A stretch of DNA of 64,000 nt from Curvibacter sp. AEP1-3 (GTDB taxonomy: Bacteria > Pseudomonadota > Gammaproteobacteria > Burkholderiales > Burkholderiaceae_C). The first letter of the stretch is position 1, and each line of letters begins with the position of its first letter. The stretch is from contig NZ_CP015698.1 in NCBI RefSeq assembly GCF_002163715.1, forward strand, positions 310,001 to 374,000, read 5' to 3'. The translations under genes and the position numbers were made by a program. The notes under the pieces were generated by a model. It ran no database searches. It had not been told where the DNA came from and saw only the letters and a list, made by a program, of their open reading frames with translations. Of the stretch, positions 1-14,634 are shown piece by piece.

Positions 1-1
1 T

Positions 2-1692
2 CCCATGCGGCTGCGACGGGAGTGCGGTGTCTGGGAAATATTCCTTCCGCATGTGAGCAAGGGTGATCTCTACAAGTTCGAGATATGGAACGCCCGCGAT
101 GCCATCACTACCAAGGCAGACCCTTTTGCGTTTTCAGCGCAGCTTCGGCCTGATACTGCCAGCGTGGTTTGCGGCTTGTTGCCCCGCCTGCCCATGGGCA
201 GTGACCGCGTCTGCGCGAATGGCCTGCAGCAGCCACTCAGCATTTATGAAGTGCACTTGGGCTCTTGGCGTAAGGCCGATGGATGGCGCTGGCTGAATTA
301 CCGCGAGTTGGCCGACTCCTTGGTGCCCTATGCGCGTGAGATGGGTTTCACGCACTTGGAACTCTTGCCGGTGAGTGAGCACCCCTTTGACGGATCGTGG
401 GGCTACCAGCCCTTGGGGCTTTTTGCGCCCACTTCGCGTTTTGGGACGCCCGAGGATTTCAAGTATTTTGTGGATGCTGCCCACGCTGCAGGGCTGGGTG
501 TGATTTTGGACTGGGTGCCTGCCCATTTTCCGAGTGATGCACATGGCTTGGCCGAGTTTGACGGCACCCACTTGTATGAATACGCTGACCCTAAGGAAGG
601 CTTTCACCAGGACTGGAATACGCTGATTTACAACTTCGGTCGCACCGAAGTGCGCAACTTTCTGGTGAGCAATGCACTGTACTGGCTGGAGCGCTTTGGT
701 ATTGATGGCTTGCGGGTGGACGCGGTGGCATCCATGCTGTACCGGGACTACAGCCGGGCTGCAGGACAGTGGATTCCCAATAAACACGGTGGTCGAGAGA
801 ACCTGGAGGCGATTGAGTTTCTGCGCCGCATGAACCATGTGGTGGGTACCGAGCGTCCTGGAGCGATCACACTCGCAGAAGAATCCACTGCGTTCCCCGG
901 TGTGAGCCGTCCGCCGTCTCCGGACTTGCAGAGCGGTGGCCTAGGCTTTCATTACAAATGGAACATGGGCTGGATGCACGACACCCTGGAGTACGCCTCC
1001 ATGGACGGGGTACACCGCAAGTACCACCAGAACCAACTCACCTTCGGGTTGATGTACGCGTTCACCGAGAACTTCGTGCTCCCTCTGTCACACGACGAAG
1101 TGGTGCATGGCAAGGCGTCGTTGCTCGGCAAGATGTCCGGGGACGAATGGCAAAAGTTTGCGAATTTGCGTGCGCTGTACGGTTTCATGTGGGCCTACCC
1201 CGGCAAAAAATTGCTGTTCATGGGATGCGAGTTGGCCCAGCCCACAGAGTGGGCCGACGGCTCCCAGCTGCCCTGGCATCTGGAGCAACAAGCGCCGCAT
1301 CAGGGGGTGCAGCGTTTGGTGCGTGATCTGAACCGCGTGTACCGTGCGTTCCCTGCGTTGCATGAGCAGGATGTGCAGTCAGAAGGTTTTGAGTGGATTG
1401 CCCATGACGATTCCGCACAGTCCGTTATCGCCTTTCAACGGCGGGCGAAAGACGGCCGGGCGGTGGTGGTGGTCTGTAACTTCACACCTGTGCCTCGACC
1501 CGGGTACCGCATCGGCGTACCAGTGGCAGGGGCCTGGCGCGAAGTCATCAACACCGACAACGGTGTGTATGGCGGCAGCAGCCTGAGTTCGGGCGCGCGA
1601 AGCACCGAGCCGGTCGCAGCGCATCACTTGGGTCAGTCGCTGGTCATTACTTTGCCGCCGCTGGCATGCCTTGTGCTCATTCCCGGAGAAGA

Positions 1693-1696
<4 letters not shown>
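2..1696 (+). CDS. glgB: 1,4-alpha-glucan branching enzyme (5' end outside window)
   Basis: The branching enzyme cuts alpha-1,4 chains and rejoins them as alpha-1,6 branches in glycogen. The frame is open to the left edge, so the N-terminus lies upstream; about 564 residues are visible. The GH13 motifs are present in order: [15 protein letters not shown] carrying the nucleophile Asp (about residue 239 counted from the first visible Met), the TLAEEST acid/base Glu, and [11 protein letters not shown]. The stop overlaps the glgX start (ATGA at 1693-1696), which suggests translational coupling. It is the first visible gene of a six-gene glycogen operon. The family assignment is firm; only the missing 5' part is unknown. 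Confidence 0.96.
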
Positions 1697-5455
<3,759 letters not shown>

Positions 5456-5515
5456 GCCGCAGAAGCGCAGGCCTCACTCTCATCTCATCAAAACCAAGCG
5501 ACAGGAGACAAAACC

Positions 5516-6820
5516 ATGAGCACTACAGACAACGCCCGCAACCTCGCGCTCCAAGAGCGCCACATGCAGCCCCATATGCTGGTGCGACGCACCATCGCCC
5601 TGGTGCTGGCCGGTGGCCGCGGCTCGCGCCTCAAGCAGTTGACCGACCGCCGCGCCAAACCGGCGGTGTATTTCGGTGGCAAGTTCCGTATCGTTGACTT
5701 TGCGCTCTCCAACTGTGTGAACTCCGGTATCCGCCGCATCGGCGTGATCACCCAGTACAAGTCGCACTCACTGTTGCGCCACTTGCAGCGTGGCTGGAGC
5801 TTCTTGCGTGCTGAACTGAACGAGATGGTCGACCTTTTGCCCGCTCAGCAGCGGGTGGACGAGGAGCACTGGTACCGCGGCACGGCCGATGCGATCTATC
5901 AGAACCTGGACATCATCCAAAGCAGCAAGCCCGAGTACGTGGTGGTGCTGGCCGGCGACCACATCTACAAGATGGATTACTCGCTGATGCTCAAAGACCA
6001 CGTGGAGAGCGGCGCTGGCTGCACCGTGGGCTGCATTGAAGTGCCACGCGAAGAGGCCACTGCCTTTGGTGTGATGGCCGTTGACGGCACCAGAAAGATC
6101 ACCGAGTTTGTGGAAAAGCCTGCCAACCCGCCTGCCATGCCAGGCAACGACGCGGTGTCTCTGGCCAGCATGGGTATTTACATCTTCGACTCCAAGTATC
6201 TGTACGACCTGCTGGAAGACGATTTGGCCAACCCTGAGTCCAGCCACGATTTCGGCAAAGACGTGATTCCTCGCGTGGTGCGCGAGGGCAGGGCGGTGGC
6301 CCATCCCTTCTCCATGTCCTGTGTGTCATCCACTCCGGACGCCGTGCCTTACTGGCGCGATGTGGGTACCATCGACGCCTTTTGGGAAGCCAACCTCGAC
6401 CTCGCCTCGGTCACCCCTGAGCTGGATATTTACGACACCAATTGGCCCATCTGGACCAGCCAGCGCCAGTTGCCGCCTGCCAAGTTTGTGCAGGACGCAG
6501 ACGGCAAGCACGGCCAGGCCATTAACACCATGGTGTCGGGCGGCTGCATTGTGTCGGGCTCCATCGTCAGCAACTCGGTGTTGTTCAGTAGCGTTCGCAT
6601 CCATTCGTTCTGCGTGATTGACCAAGCCGTGCTGCTGCCGGAAGTCACCATCGGCCGTGGCTGCCGCTTGAGCCGTGTGGTCATTGACCGGGGTGTGGAA
6701 GTACCGGATGGTTTGGTGATCGGTGAAGACCCGGTGGCGGATGCGGCACGCTTTGAGCGCACCGACAACGGTGTGGTGCTGGTGACCAAAGACATGCTCA
6801 AGCGGCTGGAAGCCCAATAA
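5516..6820 (+). CDS. glgC: Glucose-1-phosphate adenylyltransferase (ADP-glucose pyrophosphorylase)
   Basis: It makes ADP-glucose from ATP and glucose-1-phosphate, the committed and usually allosterically regulated step of bacterial glycogen synthesis. It has 434 residues. The nucleotide-binding signature [13 protein letters not shown] (about 31-43) with the following [19 protein letters not shown] is intact, and the C-terminal half carries the left-handed beta-helix-like repeats. The ATG at 5516 is preceded by a strong GACAGGAGAC ribosome-binding site. The 60-bp gap after pgm contains no obvious terminator, so co-transcription is likely. Confidence 0.96.
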   Translation: MSTTDNARNLALQERHMQPHMLVRRTIALVLAGGRGSRLKQLTDRRAKPAVYFGGKFRIVDFALSNCVNSGIRRIGVITQYKSHSLLRHLQRGWSFLRAELNEMVDLLPAQQRVDEEHWYRGTADAIYQNLDIIQSSKPEYVVVLAGDHIYKMDYSLMLKDHVESGAGCTVGCIEVPREEATAFGVMAVDGTRKITEFVEKPANPPAMPGNDAVSLASMGIYIFDSKYLYDLLEDDLANPESSHDFGKDVIPRVVREGRAVAHPFSMSCVSSTPDAVPYWRDVGTIDAFWEANLDLASVTPELDIYDTNWPIWTSQRQLPPAKFVQDADGKHGQAINTMVSGGCIVSGSIVSNSVLFSSVRIHSFCVIDQAVLLPEVTIGRGCRLSRVVIDRGVEVPDGLVIGEDPVADAARFERTDNGVVLVTKDMLKRLEAQ

Positions 6821-6843
6821 ATTAGTTCAACGAAAGACTGCCC

Positions 6844-8313
6844 ATGCGCATCCTGCAAGTCAGTGCCGAAATATTCCCTCTGCTCAAAACCGGAGGGCTG
6901 GCTGACATTGCCGGTGCGCTCCCGGCGGCTTTGCATGAAGCCGGCTGCGATGTGCGGGTGCTGCTGCCGGGTTTTCCGGCCATCGTGGCGGGTTTGCGCA
7001 ACCCCAGCCCGGTGGGCGCTTTTGTGATGCCGTGGGGCGAAATGGTGGAAGTTGTCTATGGCGACTTGCCGGCGCTCGCCCGCGGCGACATGCAGCAGGG
7101 CGCTTATGTGCTGATAGCGCCGGGCCTGTATGAGCGTCCGGGCAATCCGTATGAAGATGCCAACAAGCAGCCTTATGGCGACAACCACCGCCGTTTCGCG
7201 GCGCTAGGCCAAGCGGCGGCCCATCTCGCACATGGCATGGACAGCCTGTGGCGCGCCCAACTGGTGCACAGCCACGACTGGCACGCAGGTTTGGCCAGCG
7301 CCTACCTCAAGCTCTGGGCCGACCGCGGCGCCACGCGGGTACCTTCGGTATTTACCGTGCACAACCTGGCGTACCAAGGCGTATTTGGCCCTCAATACTT
7401 TGGCGACCTGGGCCTGCCGGGCGAAGCTTTTCACGTGCAGGGCATGGAGTTCCATGGCCAGCTCTCCTTCATGAAAGCCGGCTTGTTTTATGCCAGCCAC
7501 ATCACTACCGTGAGCCCCACCTATGCCCGCGAAATCCAGACGCCGGAGCAGGGCTGCGGGCTGGACGGCTTGCTGATGGCAAGGCGTGATGCCTTGAGCG
7601 GCATCCTGAATGCAGTGGATGACACAGTCTGGAATCCGACCAGCGACGCCTTGCTGGAACAAAATTTTGACGCCCGCCACATGGCAGGCAAAGCGATCAA
7701 CAAGGCCATGCTGCAAGGCGCCATGGGCCTTGCCATTGAGCCGGATGCGCCGCTCTTCGCTGTGGTGAGCCGCCTCACCGAACAAAAAGGCCTGCCGCTG
7801 GTGCTGGCCGGGCTGGACGAAATTGTGTCCCGTGGTGGCCAATTGCTGGTGCTGGGCAGCGGCGACACCTGGATGGAGCAGGCCTTCACCGAGCGCGCCA
7901 AAACCCACGCCGGCCGCGTGGCCGTGAAGCTGGGCTATGACGAATCTTTTGCCCACCGGGTATTCGCCGGTAGTGACGTGACCCTGGTGCCCTCGCGCTT
8001 TGAGCCCTGTGGCCTGACCCAAATGTATGGCCTCAAATACGGCAGCCTGCCTTTGGTGCGTCGTGTAGGCGGCTTGGCAGACACGGTGGTGGACAGCGAT
8101 CTCGAAACCCTGGAAGACCGCACCGCCACCGGCTTTGTATTTGATGCGTTTGACGAAACCGCCTACCGCAAAGCGGTGCGCCGCGCCTTTGCCCTCTATC
8201 ACCGTAAGGCGGAATGGAACCGCGTACGCCAAACCGGCATGAAGCTTGCCTTCGACTGGGCTACCGCCGCCGGGCACTACACCCACCTTTACCAAAGGTT
8301 GATTCAAGAATGA
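6844..8313 (+). CDS. glgA: Glycogen synthase (ADP-glucose type, GT5)
   Basis: It transfers glucose from ADP-glucose to the non-reducing end of alpha-1,4-glucan. It has 489 residues. The N-terminus begins [21 protein letters not shown], in which KTGGLAD is the ADP-glucose-binding motif of GT5 synthases. The C-terminal GT-B domain carries [22 protein letters not shown], containing the catalytic Glu region. It follows glgC by 23 bp and its stop overlaps the glgP start (ATGA at 8310-8313). Confidence 0.96.
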   Translation: MRILQVSAEIFPLLKTGGLADIAGALPAALHEAGCDVRVLLPGFPAIVAGLRNPSPVGAFVMPWGEMVEVVYGDLPALARGDMQQGAYVLIAPGLYERPGNPYEDANKQPYGDNHRRFAALGQAAAHLAHGMDSLWRAQLVHSHDWHAGLASAYLKLWADRGATRVPSVFTVHNLAYQGVFGPQYFGDLGLPGEAFHVQGMEFHGQLSFMKAGLFYASHITTVSPTYAREIQTPEQGCGLDGLLMARRDALSGILNAVDDTVWNPTSDALLEQNFDARHMAGKAINKAMLQGAMGLAIEPDAPLFAVVSRLTEQKGLPLVLAGLDEIVSRGGQLLVLGSGDTWMEQAFTERAKTHAGRVAVKLGYDESFAHRVFAGSDVTLVPSRFEPCGLTQMYGLKYGSLPLVRRVGGLADTVVDSDLETLEDRTATGFVFDAFDETAYRKAVRRAFALYHRKAEWNRVRQTGMKLAFDWATAAGHYTHLYQRLIQE

Positions 8314-10790
8314 CCAACACCTCTTCCCCTACTGCGAGTGCCCCTGTGACTTTTGAATTTGATGCGCCCGGGCGCGACCTCGAATCCCTGAAACGCTCCA
8401 TCGCCAACAAACTGATGTTTGTGGTGGGCAAAGACCCGGAAGCAGCCCGCCCTGAAGACTGGTTGCACGCCGCCGCCTATGCCGTGCGCGACCAGCTGGT
8501 CGAGCGCTGGATGACCACCACCCGCGCCCAGTACGCTCAGGACGCCAAGCGCGTGTACTACCTCAGCATGGAGTTCTTGATCGGCCGCACCTTCAGCAAC
8601 GCCATGCTGGCCGTGGGCCTGCGCGAGCGGGTCAAGCAAGCCTTGGCTGACTTTGGGGTGGACATCGACGCGGTGACCGAGCTGGAGCCCGACGCTGCGT
8701 TGGGTAACGGTGGCTTGGGCCGCTTGGCCGCTTGCTTCCTGGACTCCATGGCCACGTTGAACATCCCCGGCTTTGGCTACGGCATCCGCTATGACTACGG
8801 CATGTTCAAGCAAACCATTGTGGACGGCCGCCAGGTGGAAGTGCCGGACTACTGGCTCACCCACGGCAACCCTTGGGAGTTTCCGCGCCCCGAGGTGAAC
8901 TACCGCGTGCAGTTCGGTGGCCATGTGGTGAAAGTGGGCGACGCCTACCAATGGGTGGACAGCCACGACGTGCAGGCCATGGCTTACGACACCATCATTC
9001 CCGGCTATGCCACCAAGGCCACCAATACCTTGCGTCTGTGGTCCGCCAAGGCTACCCAAGAGATTGATTTGGGCGCCTTCAACCGCGGCAACTACATGGC
9101 CGCTGTGGAGACGAAGAACCACTCCGAGAACGTGTCCCGCGTGCTCTACCCGGACGACTCCACGCCCTCCGGCCGCGAGCTGCGCTTGCACCAGGAATAC
9201 TTCTTCTGCAGCGCCAGCGTGCAAGACCTGTTGCGCCGCTACTTGCGCACCCACGACAACTTTGAGAGCCTGCCCGACAAGGTCAGCATCCACCTGAACG
9301 ATACCCACCCGGTGCTGGCGATTCCTGAGTTGATGCGCCTGCTGCTCGACGAGCACCACCTGCCCTGGGCGGATGCCTGGCGCCTTTGCCAGGGCGTGTT
9401 CAGCTACACCAACCACACTCTCATGCACGAGGCACTGGAGACCTGGCCAGTCGAGATGATGGGCCGCATCCTGCCGCGCCACCTGCAAATCATTTACGAC
9501 ATCAACGCCCAGTTTTTGCACCAGATATCGCTGCGCGGCGGCAGCCCCGAGCTGTTGCGCAAGGTCAGTTTGGTGGATGAAGCTGGCGAGCGCCGTGTGC
9601 GCATGGCCTACCTCGCGGTGGTGACCAGTCACTCGGTCAACGGCGTGTCGGCCTTGCACTCCGAGCTCATGAAGGAAAGCATCTTCTTTGACTTTGCCAA
9701 TCTTTGGCCTGAGCGCTTCAACAACAAAACCAACGGCATCACCCCGCGCCGCTGGCTGGCGCAGGCCAACCCGGCCTTGTCGGCCGTGCTGGACAAGCAG
9801 GTCGGCACCGGTTGGCGCCGAGACCTGACCCAGCTCAGCGGCCTGAATGCGGTGCTGACCAGCCCCAAGGTGATCGAGGCCTTCCAGGGCGCCAAGCTGG
9901 TCAACAAGCAGCGCCTGGCTGCCTGGGTGCAGGCCAACATGGGCCTGACCATCCCGACCGATGCGCTCTACGACGTGCAAGTCAAGCGCATTCACGAATA
10001 CAAGCGCCAGCTACTCAACGTGCTGCACGTGGTGACCCGTTACCTGCGCATCATCAACAACCCCGGCTCGGTGTCGGTGCCCCGTGTGGTGGTGTTTGCC
10101 GGCAAGGCGGCATCGGCCTACCATATGGCCAAGCAGATCATTCACCTGATCAACAACGTGGCCAGCGTGGTCAACAACGACCCCCGCGTGGGCAACCTGC
10201 TCAAAGTGGTGTTCATCCCCAACTACAGCGTGAGCTTGGCCGAGCGCATCATCCCCGCGGCCGATTTGTCGGAGCAAATCTCCACCGCGGGCACCGAAGC
10301 ATCCGGCACCGGCAACATGAAGTTCGCCCTCAACGGCGCGCTCACCATCGGTACGCTGGACGGTGCCAACGTCGAAATCCTGGAGAACGTGGGTGCCGAC
10401 AACATCTTCATCTTCGGTCTGACCACACCGCAGGTGGCCGCCACCCGCGCTGCAGGCTACCAGCCACGCGCGATTGCTGAGGGCAATCCCGAGCTGACTG
10501 TGGTGTTGGAAGCCATCCGCGATGGCGTCTTCAGCCCGGACGAGCCCGGCCGCTTCCAGAGCATTTACGACCTGCTGGTGAACTGGGGCGACCACTACCT
10601 ACTGCTGGCCGACTACGCGGCCTATATCGCTGCACAAGAGCAGGTGGATGTGGCCTACCAGAGCAAAGAGGCTTGGTCTGTCATGGCCCTGCGCAACGTA
10701 GCCGCCATGGGCCCGTTCTCTGCGGACCGCACGATCGGCGAATACGCTGACAAGATCTGGAAGAGCAAACCGCTGGAACTGGCTTCCTGA
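8310..10790 (+). CDS. glgP: Glycogen/maltodextrin phosphorylase
   Basis: This PLP-dependent phosphorylase releases glucose-1-phosphate from glycogen. It has 826 residues, typical of GlgP/MalP. The PLP lysine lies in [14 protein letters not shown] (Lys about 671). Other landmarks are [18 protein letters not shown] near residue 85 and [12 protein letters not shown] near 560. The start at 8310 is chosen for the ATGA overlap with glgA; the frame is open further upstream but that part is glgA sequence. Degradative and synthetic enzymes share this operon, so control is probably at enzyme level. A 13-bp hairpin lies just after the stop. Confidence 0.95.
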   Translation: MTNTSSPTASAPVTFEFDAPGRDLESLKRSIANKLMFVVGKDPEAARPEDWLHAAAYAVRDQLVERWMTTTRAQYAQDAKRVYYLSMEFLIGRTFSNAMLAVGLRERVKQALADFGVDIDAVTELEPDAALGNGGLGRLAACFLDSMATLNIPGFGYGIRYDYGMFKQTIVDGRQVEVPDYWLTHGNPWEFPRPEVNYRVQFGGHVVKVGDAYQWVDSHDVQAMAYDTIIPGYATKATNTLRLWSAKATQEIDLGAFNRGNYMAAVETKNHSENVSRVLYPDDSTPSGRELRLHQEYFFCSASVQDLLRRYLRTHDNFESLPDKVSIHLNDTHPVLAIPELMRLLLDEHHLPWADAWRLCQGVFSYTNHTLMHEALETWPVEMMGRILPRHLQIIYDINAQFLHQISLRGGSPELLRKVSLVDEAGERRVRMAYLAVVTSHSVNGVSALHSELMKESIFFDFANLWPERFNNKTNGITPRRWLAQANPALSAVLDKQVGTGWRRDLTQLSGLNAVLTSPKVIEAFQGAKLVNKQRLAAWVQANMGLTIPTDALYDVQVKRIHEYKRQLLNVLHVVTRYLRIINNPGSVSVPRVVVFAGKAASAYHMAKQIIHLINNVASVVNNDPRVGNLLKVVFIPNYSVSLAERIIPAADLSEQISTAGTEASGTGNMKFALNGALTIGTLDGANVEILENVGADNIFIFGLTTPQVAATRAAGYQPRAIAEGNPELTVVLEAIRDGVFSPDEPGRFQSIYDLLVNWGDHYLLLADYAAYIAAQEQVDVAYQSKEAWSVMALRNVAAMGPFSADRTIGEYADKIWKSKPLELAS

Positions 10791-10798
10791 TAGGTGTG

Positions 10799-10829
10799 CA
10801 GAGGCGGATTTGAGCCAAATCTGCCTCTG
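10799..10829 (+). terminator. Hairpin after glgP, end of glycogen operon
   Basis: A 13-bp stem (10799-10811 with 10817-10829, one G-T wobble, five-base loop) starts eight bases after the glgP stop. There is no T-run after it, so it is either a weak intrinsic terminator or an mRNA-stabilising 3' hairpin. It also lies downstream of the convergent DUF1294 gene. Confidence 0.55.
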
Positions 10830-10854
10830 GCGCCCGTGTAATATGCGCGGGCAG

Positions 10855-11535
10855 CTATGAATTCAGGAGCGGTTTGATCCGGTCCCAGAATACGTAGGCG
10901 CCCAGTGCGGCGAGGTGTACCCACACCGTCAGCCAGTACATCGCCTGAAAACCGGGCTTGACGGTTTTGTGTCGCAACACTTGCTGCGCCAGTCTCGCAG
11001 CGGGCCAGCCACCGGACAAGCCGAACAGGTGCAGAGTGTCTTCTTTGGTTCGCCACTGGCCTTTGCGGGCGGCATGCTTGTCTACCCAGTAAGCAAAGAA
11101 GGTAAGGGCGTTAATGACGAATGCGCCTGCCAACGCAATAGGCGGGATGCGATGTTGTAGTGCGCCCCAAACCAACAAAAGCAGCCAGATCAAAGTCAAG
11201 CTGCCGACCCCCATGGCTGACGGAGCGGGTCCGTCCTGAGAAGTTGTCCTTCTGTGGGTCACATGGGGTGACCGTGATCTTGCTTGGTTGCGCAGCCTGT
11301 CGTGACGCGCAGCAGCCCCGGACGGGTAAGCCTGCATGGTCCGGACCGCCATGGCTCTGGGGCCCTTGCCGCCTACATGAATTTCTTCAAACTCAACGGT
11401 GGAATTGACGGGCGGTTGTATCCCGCCTGCGCAGTCCCGGATATGAAAAAAGATGTCCTGGCTGGTCGCATTGCAGCGTATGAAGCCGAACCCGCGCTGA
11501 TCGTCCCAGCGGACCACTTTGCCTTGCTTTTTCAT
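10855..11535 (-). CDS. Cold-shock domain / DUF1294 membrane protein
   Basis: The 226-residue protein fuses an N-terminal cold-shock nucleic-acid-binding domain (about 1-65, with RGFGFI as RNP1 and DIFFHI as RNP2) to a C-terminal DUF1294 membrane region (about 105-225, three to four hydrophobic segments, FFAYWVDKHAARKGQWRTKE). A basic linker (about 66-105) joins the parts. This fusion is a recognised architecture whose function is unknown; membrane-tethered RNA binding is only an inference. The ATG at 11535 has GGGAG upstream. It is convergent with the glycogen operon. Confidence 0.85.
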   Translation of the reverse strand: MKKQGKVVRWDDQRGFGFIRCNATSQDIFFHIRDCAGGIQPPVNSTVEFEEIHVGGKGPRAMAVRTMQAYPSGAAARHDRLRNQARSRSPHVTHRRTTSQDGPAPSAMGVGSLTLIWLLLLVWGALQHRIPPIALAGAFVINALTFFAYWVDKHAARKGQWRTKEDTLHLFGLSGGWPAARLAQQVLRHKTVKPGFQAMYWLTVWVHLAALGAYVFWDRIKPLLNS

Positions 11536-11591
11536 GAAACTCCCTGCCAGTGCCCGTCGCTATGCTGCGACGTGGCACTCTGAACAATTCG

Positions 11592-12305
11592 CTAACCTGC
11601 CAGCGCCACGTACACGTTTTGCACGTCGTCGTTTTCGTCGATGGCGGCCAGGAAGGCTTCCACTTCTTCCAGCGCTTCGGCGTTCAGGCTGGTGGGGTCG
11701 ACCGGGTTTTTGGCCTTGTAGCCCAGCTTCATCGAGAGCACGTTGAAGCCGAAATTAGGCAGGGCGCGAGCGACCAGGTCTAGGTCAGCCGGGTCGGTGT
11801 AGAACACGGTGTTGCCTTCTTCATCACCGGCTTCAAAGTCTTGTGCCCCGGCTTCGATGGCGGCCACTTCAGCGTCCGAGTCGGCCGCGGTAGGGGAGGC
11901 TTCGATCATGCCCAAGTGGTTGAAGTCCCATGCCACCGAGCCACTGGTGCCCAGCTGGCCTTTGCGGAACAACACGCGCATTTCAGGGGCGGTGCGTTTC
12001 ACGTTGTCGGTCAGGCACTCCACCATCACCGCTACCTGGTGCGGCGCAAAGCCTTCGTAGATAACGTGTTCGTAGTTGATGACCTCGCCTGTCAGTCCGG
12101 CACCTTTTTTGATGGCGCGCTCCAGCGTTTCCTTGGGCATGGAGACCTTGCGGGCCTGCTCGACCACCAAGCGCAGCTTGGCGTTGGCAGCGGGGTCCGC
12201 GCCGCCACGGGCGGCCACTGTAATTTCTTTCACCAGCTTGGTAAACAGCCGGCCCTTGGCATCGGCCACCAGGGCTTTGCCCTTTGCTTTCCATTGCGCG
12301 CCCAT
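11592..12305 (-). CDS. YebC/PmpR family protein (YeeN-like subgroup)
   Basis: The 237-residue protein matches the YebC/TACO1 family along its length: an N-terminal basic segment ([18 protein letters not shown]), a central domain with the signature [19 protein letters not shown] (about 83-101), and an acidic C-terminus ending [13 protein letters not shown]. Members have been described as transcription regulators and more recently as ribosome-associated factors easing translation of proline-rich stretches; which applies here cannot be read from sequence. The MGAQWK start resembles E. coli YeeN more than YebC. It is divergent from the sensor kinase across 85 bp. Confidence 0.88.
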   Translation of the reverse strand: MGAQWKAKGKALVADAKGRLFTKLVKEITVAARGGADPAANAKLRLVVEQARKVSMPKETLERAIKKGAGLTGEVINYEHVIYEGFAPHQVAVMVECLTDNVKRTAPEMRVLFRKGQLGTSGSVAWDFNHLGMIEASPTAADSDAEVAAIEAGAQDFEAGDEEGNTVFYTDPADLDLVARALPNFGFNVLSMKLGYKAKNPVDPTSLNAEALEEVEAFLAAIDENDDVQNVYVALAG

Positions 12306-12390
12306 AGCGAGTCTTTCCTTGAGTTGTAAGGCGCGATTTTACTTGGGCACTTATGCCATCCTGATACCCGCGGTGATACGCTGCTCCATC

Positions 12391-13905
12391 ATGACAAACA
12401 GCACCACGCTTACTCCCGATAACCGTACTGGCCGATATGCAGTTTGGCTCCTGGTGCTGCTGGCCGTGCCAACTGGCGTTGGTCTGTTGCTGGAAGCGCA
12501 CATCACCGTCATGACCCAGTCCATGTTGTATGTGCTGGCCGTGGTGGTCGGCGCCTACGTATTGCCAGCTGCTGCCTCCATGGCCTGCGCGGTGCTGGCG
12601 GTGGTGGGTTTGAATTTCTTTTTCGTGCCGCCGCGATGGACCTTTGCTGTGGACAGCCAGGAACACTTGGTGGCGCTGGTCGTCATGATGGTGGTGGCAC
12701 TGGTCATCAGCCAGCTCAGCCAGCGCCTGCGCCGCAACACGGCACTGGCCCGTTTGCATGCCCGCCGTGCCGAGCAGTTGCAAACCTTGGCGTCAGAGCT
12801 CGCGCTTTGCACTGACGCCGCTGCCGCAGCCCGCGCAGGCGCACGGCATGTGGCGCAGGCCTTTGACGGACCTACCGTGCTGGCTCTGCAATCTGACCGG
12901 CAACTGTCGGGAGTCGATGCCGCTACCGAGATCACGCCCTCGATGCAAGACGGTCTGCGTGCGGCCATGCGTGAAGCGGCAGTGTTGGGGCCCGGTACCG
13001 GTCGTTGGCCCGGCCTGAATGCCTGGTATCTGCCCTTGGGAAGCGGGCAGCAGATGCATGGAGCGGTTTGTGTGCAAAACATCGAGGCGTCGGATGATGC
13101 AGGACGGGAACATGCCCAAGCCCTCTGTGCTTTGATCGCCCAAGCCCTGGAGCGTTTGCGCTTGGGTCGTGAGATGGCCATGGCCGACGAGCGAAGCACC
13201 CGTCAGCAACTGCAAAACACCTTCCTGGCGGCCGTATCGCACGACTTGCGTACACCGCTCGCAGCCATGGTAGGCAATGCCAGTTCACTGCGCACCCAGC
13301 GCGACAAGATGACGACGGATGAGCAAGCCACCTTGCTGGACGGTATTGTGCTCTCGGCCACCCATTTGTCGCGCCTCACCGAAAACACCTTGCAGCTCGT
13401 GCAACTGGCCAACAGCGACCAGCCTCTGGCGCTGGATTGGGAATCGTTGGAAGAGATTGCCGGTGCTTGTGTGGCGCGTCAGCGGCAGGCGGGTGGAGGA
13501 ACACGCTTGCGCTTGCATTTGGCTGCGGGTCTCCCGCTGGTGCGGGTGAATGCCGTGTTGATAGCGCAGCTTCTGGACAACCTGTTGGATAACGCCCTGA
13601 AATACAGCGAAGACGCGGTGGACCTCAAAGTGCGCGTGTGTAACGGCCACATGCAGATCCTAGTGCAGGACCGTGGCCCTGTAATTCCCAAAGAATTGCA
13701 GACGCAAATCTTTGAACCTTATTCCCGCGGCGATCGGTCAGGAAAACAGGGCGCGGGCTTGGGTTTGGCGCTGTGCCGCGCTATTGCGCTGGCCCATGGC
13801 GGCCGCATCAGCCTGCGGGCCCGCCAGGCTGGGGGCAACAGCTTCCGGGTGTGCCTAACTTTGGCGGCAGAGCCACCCTTGGCCCCGCCGGGAGATGCCG
13901 TATGA
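12391..13905 (+). CDS. KdpD-like sensor histidine kinase lacking the N-terminal KdpD domain
   Basis: The 504-residue kinase has a DUF4118 four-helix membrane region (about 17-115, with NFFFVPPRWTFAV), a GAF-like region (about 130-255), HisKA with the phospho-acceptor His in FLAAVSHDLRTPL (His about 284) and HATPase_c with LLDNLLDNALKY and GAGLGLALCRAIALAHGG. This is the C-terminal half of KdpD; the roughly 400-residue cytoplasmic KdpD/Usp sensor part is absent. The ATG at 12391 starts just before the first membrane segment. It overlaps its regulator by ATGA (13902-13905). Its neighbour is kup rather than kdpFABC, so it probably senses envelope or potassium status for kup; that is inference. 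Confidence 0.88.
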   Translation: MTNSTTLTPDNRTGRYAVWLLVLLAVPTGVGLLLEAHITVMTQSMLYVLAVVVGAYVLPAAASMACAVLAVVGLNFFFVPPRWTFAVDSQEHLVALVVMMVVALVISQLSQRLRRNTALARLHARRAEQLQTLASELALCTDAAAAARAGARHVAQAFDGPTVLALQSDRQLSGVDAATEITPSMQDGLRAAMREAAVLGPGTGRWPGLNAWYLPLGSGQQMHGAVCVQNIEASDDAGREHAQALCALIAQALERLRLGREMAMADERSTRQQLQNTFLAAVSHDLRTPLAAMVGNASSLRTQRDKMTTDEQATLLDGIVLSATHLSRLTENTLQLVQLANSDQPLALDWESLEEIAGACVARQRQAGGGTRLRLHLAAGLPLVRVNAVLIAQLLDNLLDNALKYSEDAVDLKVRVCNGHMQILVQDRGPVIPKELQTQIFEPYSRGDRSGKQGAGLGLALCRAIALAHGGRISLRARQAGGNSFRVCLTLAAEPPLAPPGDAV

Positions 13906-14588
13906 GCTTGCAAGTCCTGGTGGTGGAAGACGATCGCAGCATCCGCGAGATGATGCGCCAGGCCCTGAGCCTGGAGGGTTTCACGGTGCGCACGGCGGTG
14001 TCGCTGAGCGAGGCCGGCTCCATGGTGGAGCACGCCACGCCTGACCTGATGTTGCTGGACTTGGGCCTGCCGGATGGCGATGGCGCTGCGCTCTTGCAGC
14101 GCGTCCGGCTGACGCACAACTTCCCGGTGCTGGTGGTATCGGCCCGACACCAAGAGGCGCAAAAAGTGCAGCTGCTGGATGCCGGGGCTGACGACTATCT
14201 GGTCAAACCCTTCAGCGTGGCAGAGCTGTTAGCCCGCATCCGCGTGGCGCTGCGCCACCGGGGCACCACCGTGGCCGCGGCGGTTACGCGCCACACCTTG
14301 GATGGGCTGGAGATCGACCTTGAAGCCCGCTCGGTGCACTTGGCAGGTGCGGAGCTGCACCTCACTCCCACCGAATTCAATCTCCTGGCCCGTCTGGTGC
14401 GCAGTGCGGGCAAAGTGGTGACCCACCGGCAACTGTTGCTGGATGTGTGGGGTGCCGAATTTGTGGACCACACCCACTACCTGCGGCTTTACATGGGCCA
14501 GTTGCGCGCCAAGCTGGAGCGCAACCCCGCGGAGCCCCGCCACCTGCTGACGGAAGTGGGCGTGGGCTACCGGCTGGCCACGGTGTAG
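13902..14588 (+). CDS. KdpE/OmpR-family response regulator
   Basis: The 228-residue regulator has a receiver domain with acidic pair Glu9-Asp10-Asp11, phospho-acceptor Asp53 in [11 protein letters not shown] and Lys102 in DYLVKPF, followed by an OmpR-type winged helix (about 130-226) with [12 protein letters not shown] and [17 protein letters not shown]. The C-terminal signature closely resembles KdpE. Start 13902 forms an ATGA overlap with the kinase stop, giving coupled expression. The next gene, 46 bp on in the same direction, is kup, the most obvious regulatory target. Confidence 0.92.
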   Translation: MSLQVLVVEDDRSIREMMRQALSLEGFTVRTAVSLSEAGSMVEHATPDLMLLDLGLPDGDGAALLQRVRLTHNFPVLVVSARHQEAQKVQLLDAGADDYLVKPFSVAELLARIRVALRHRGTTVAAAVTRHTLDGLEIDLEARSVHLAGAELHLTPTEFNLLARLVRSAGKVVTHRQLLLDVWGAEFVDHTHYLRLYMGQLRAKLERNPAEPRHLLTEVGVGYRLATV

Positions 14589-14634
14589 CCCTCGCACCCG
14601 TTCCTTATGCGATCCTGATGCGTTCAGGCGCACA

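Noticed and set aside
8304..9995. 563-codon open frame antisense to glgP
   Set aside because: It exactly mirrors a strongly conserved gene, has no recognisable motifs and reflects GC-rich third positions; a shadow frame.
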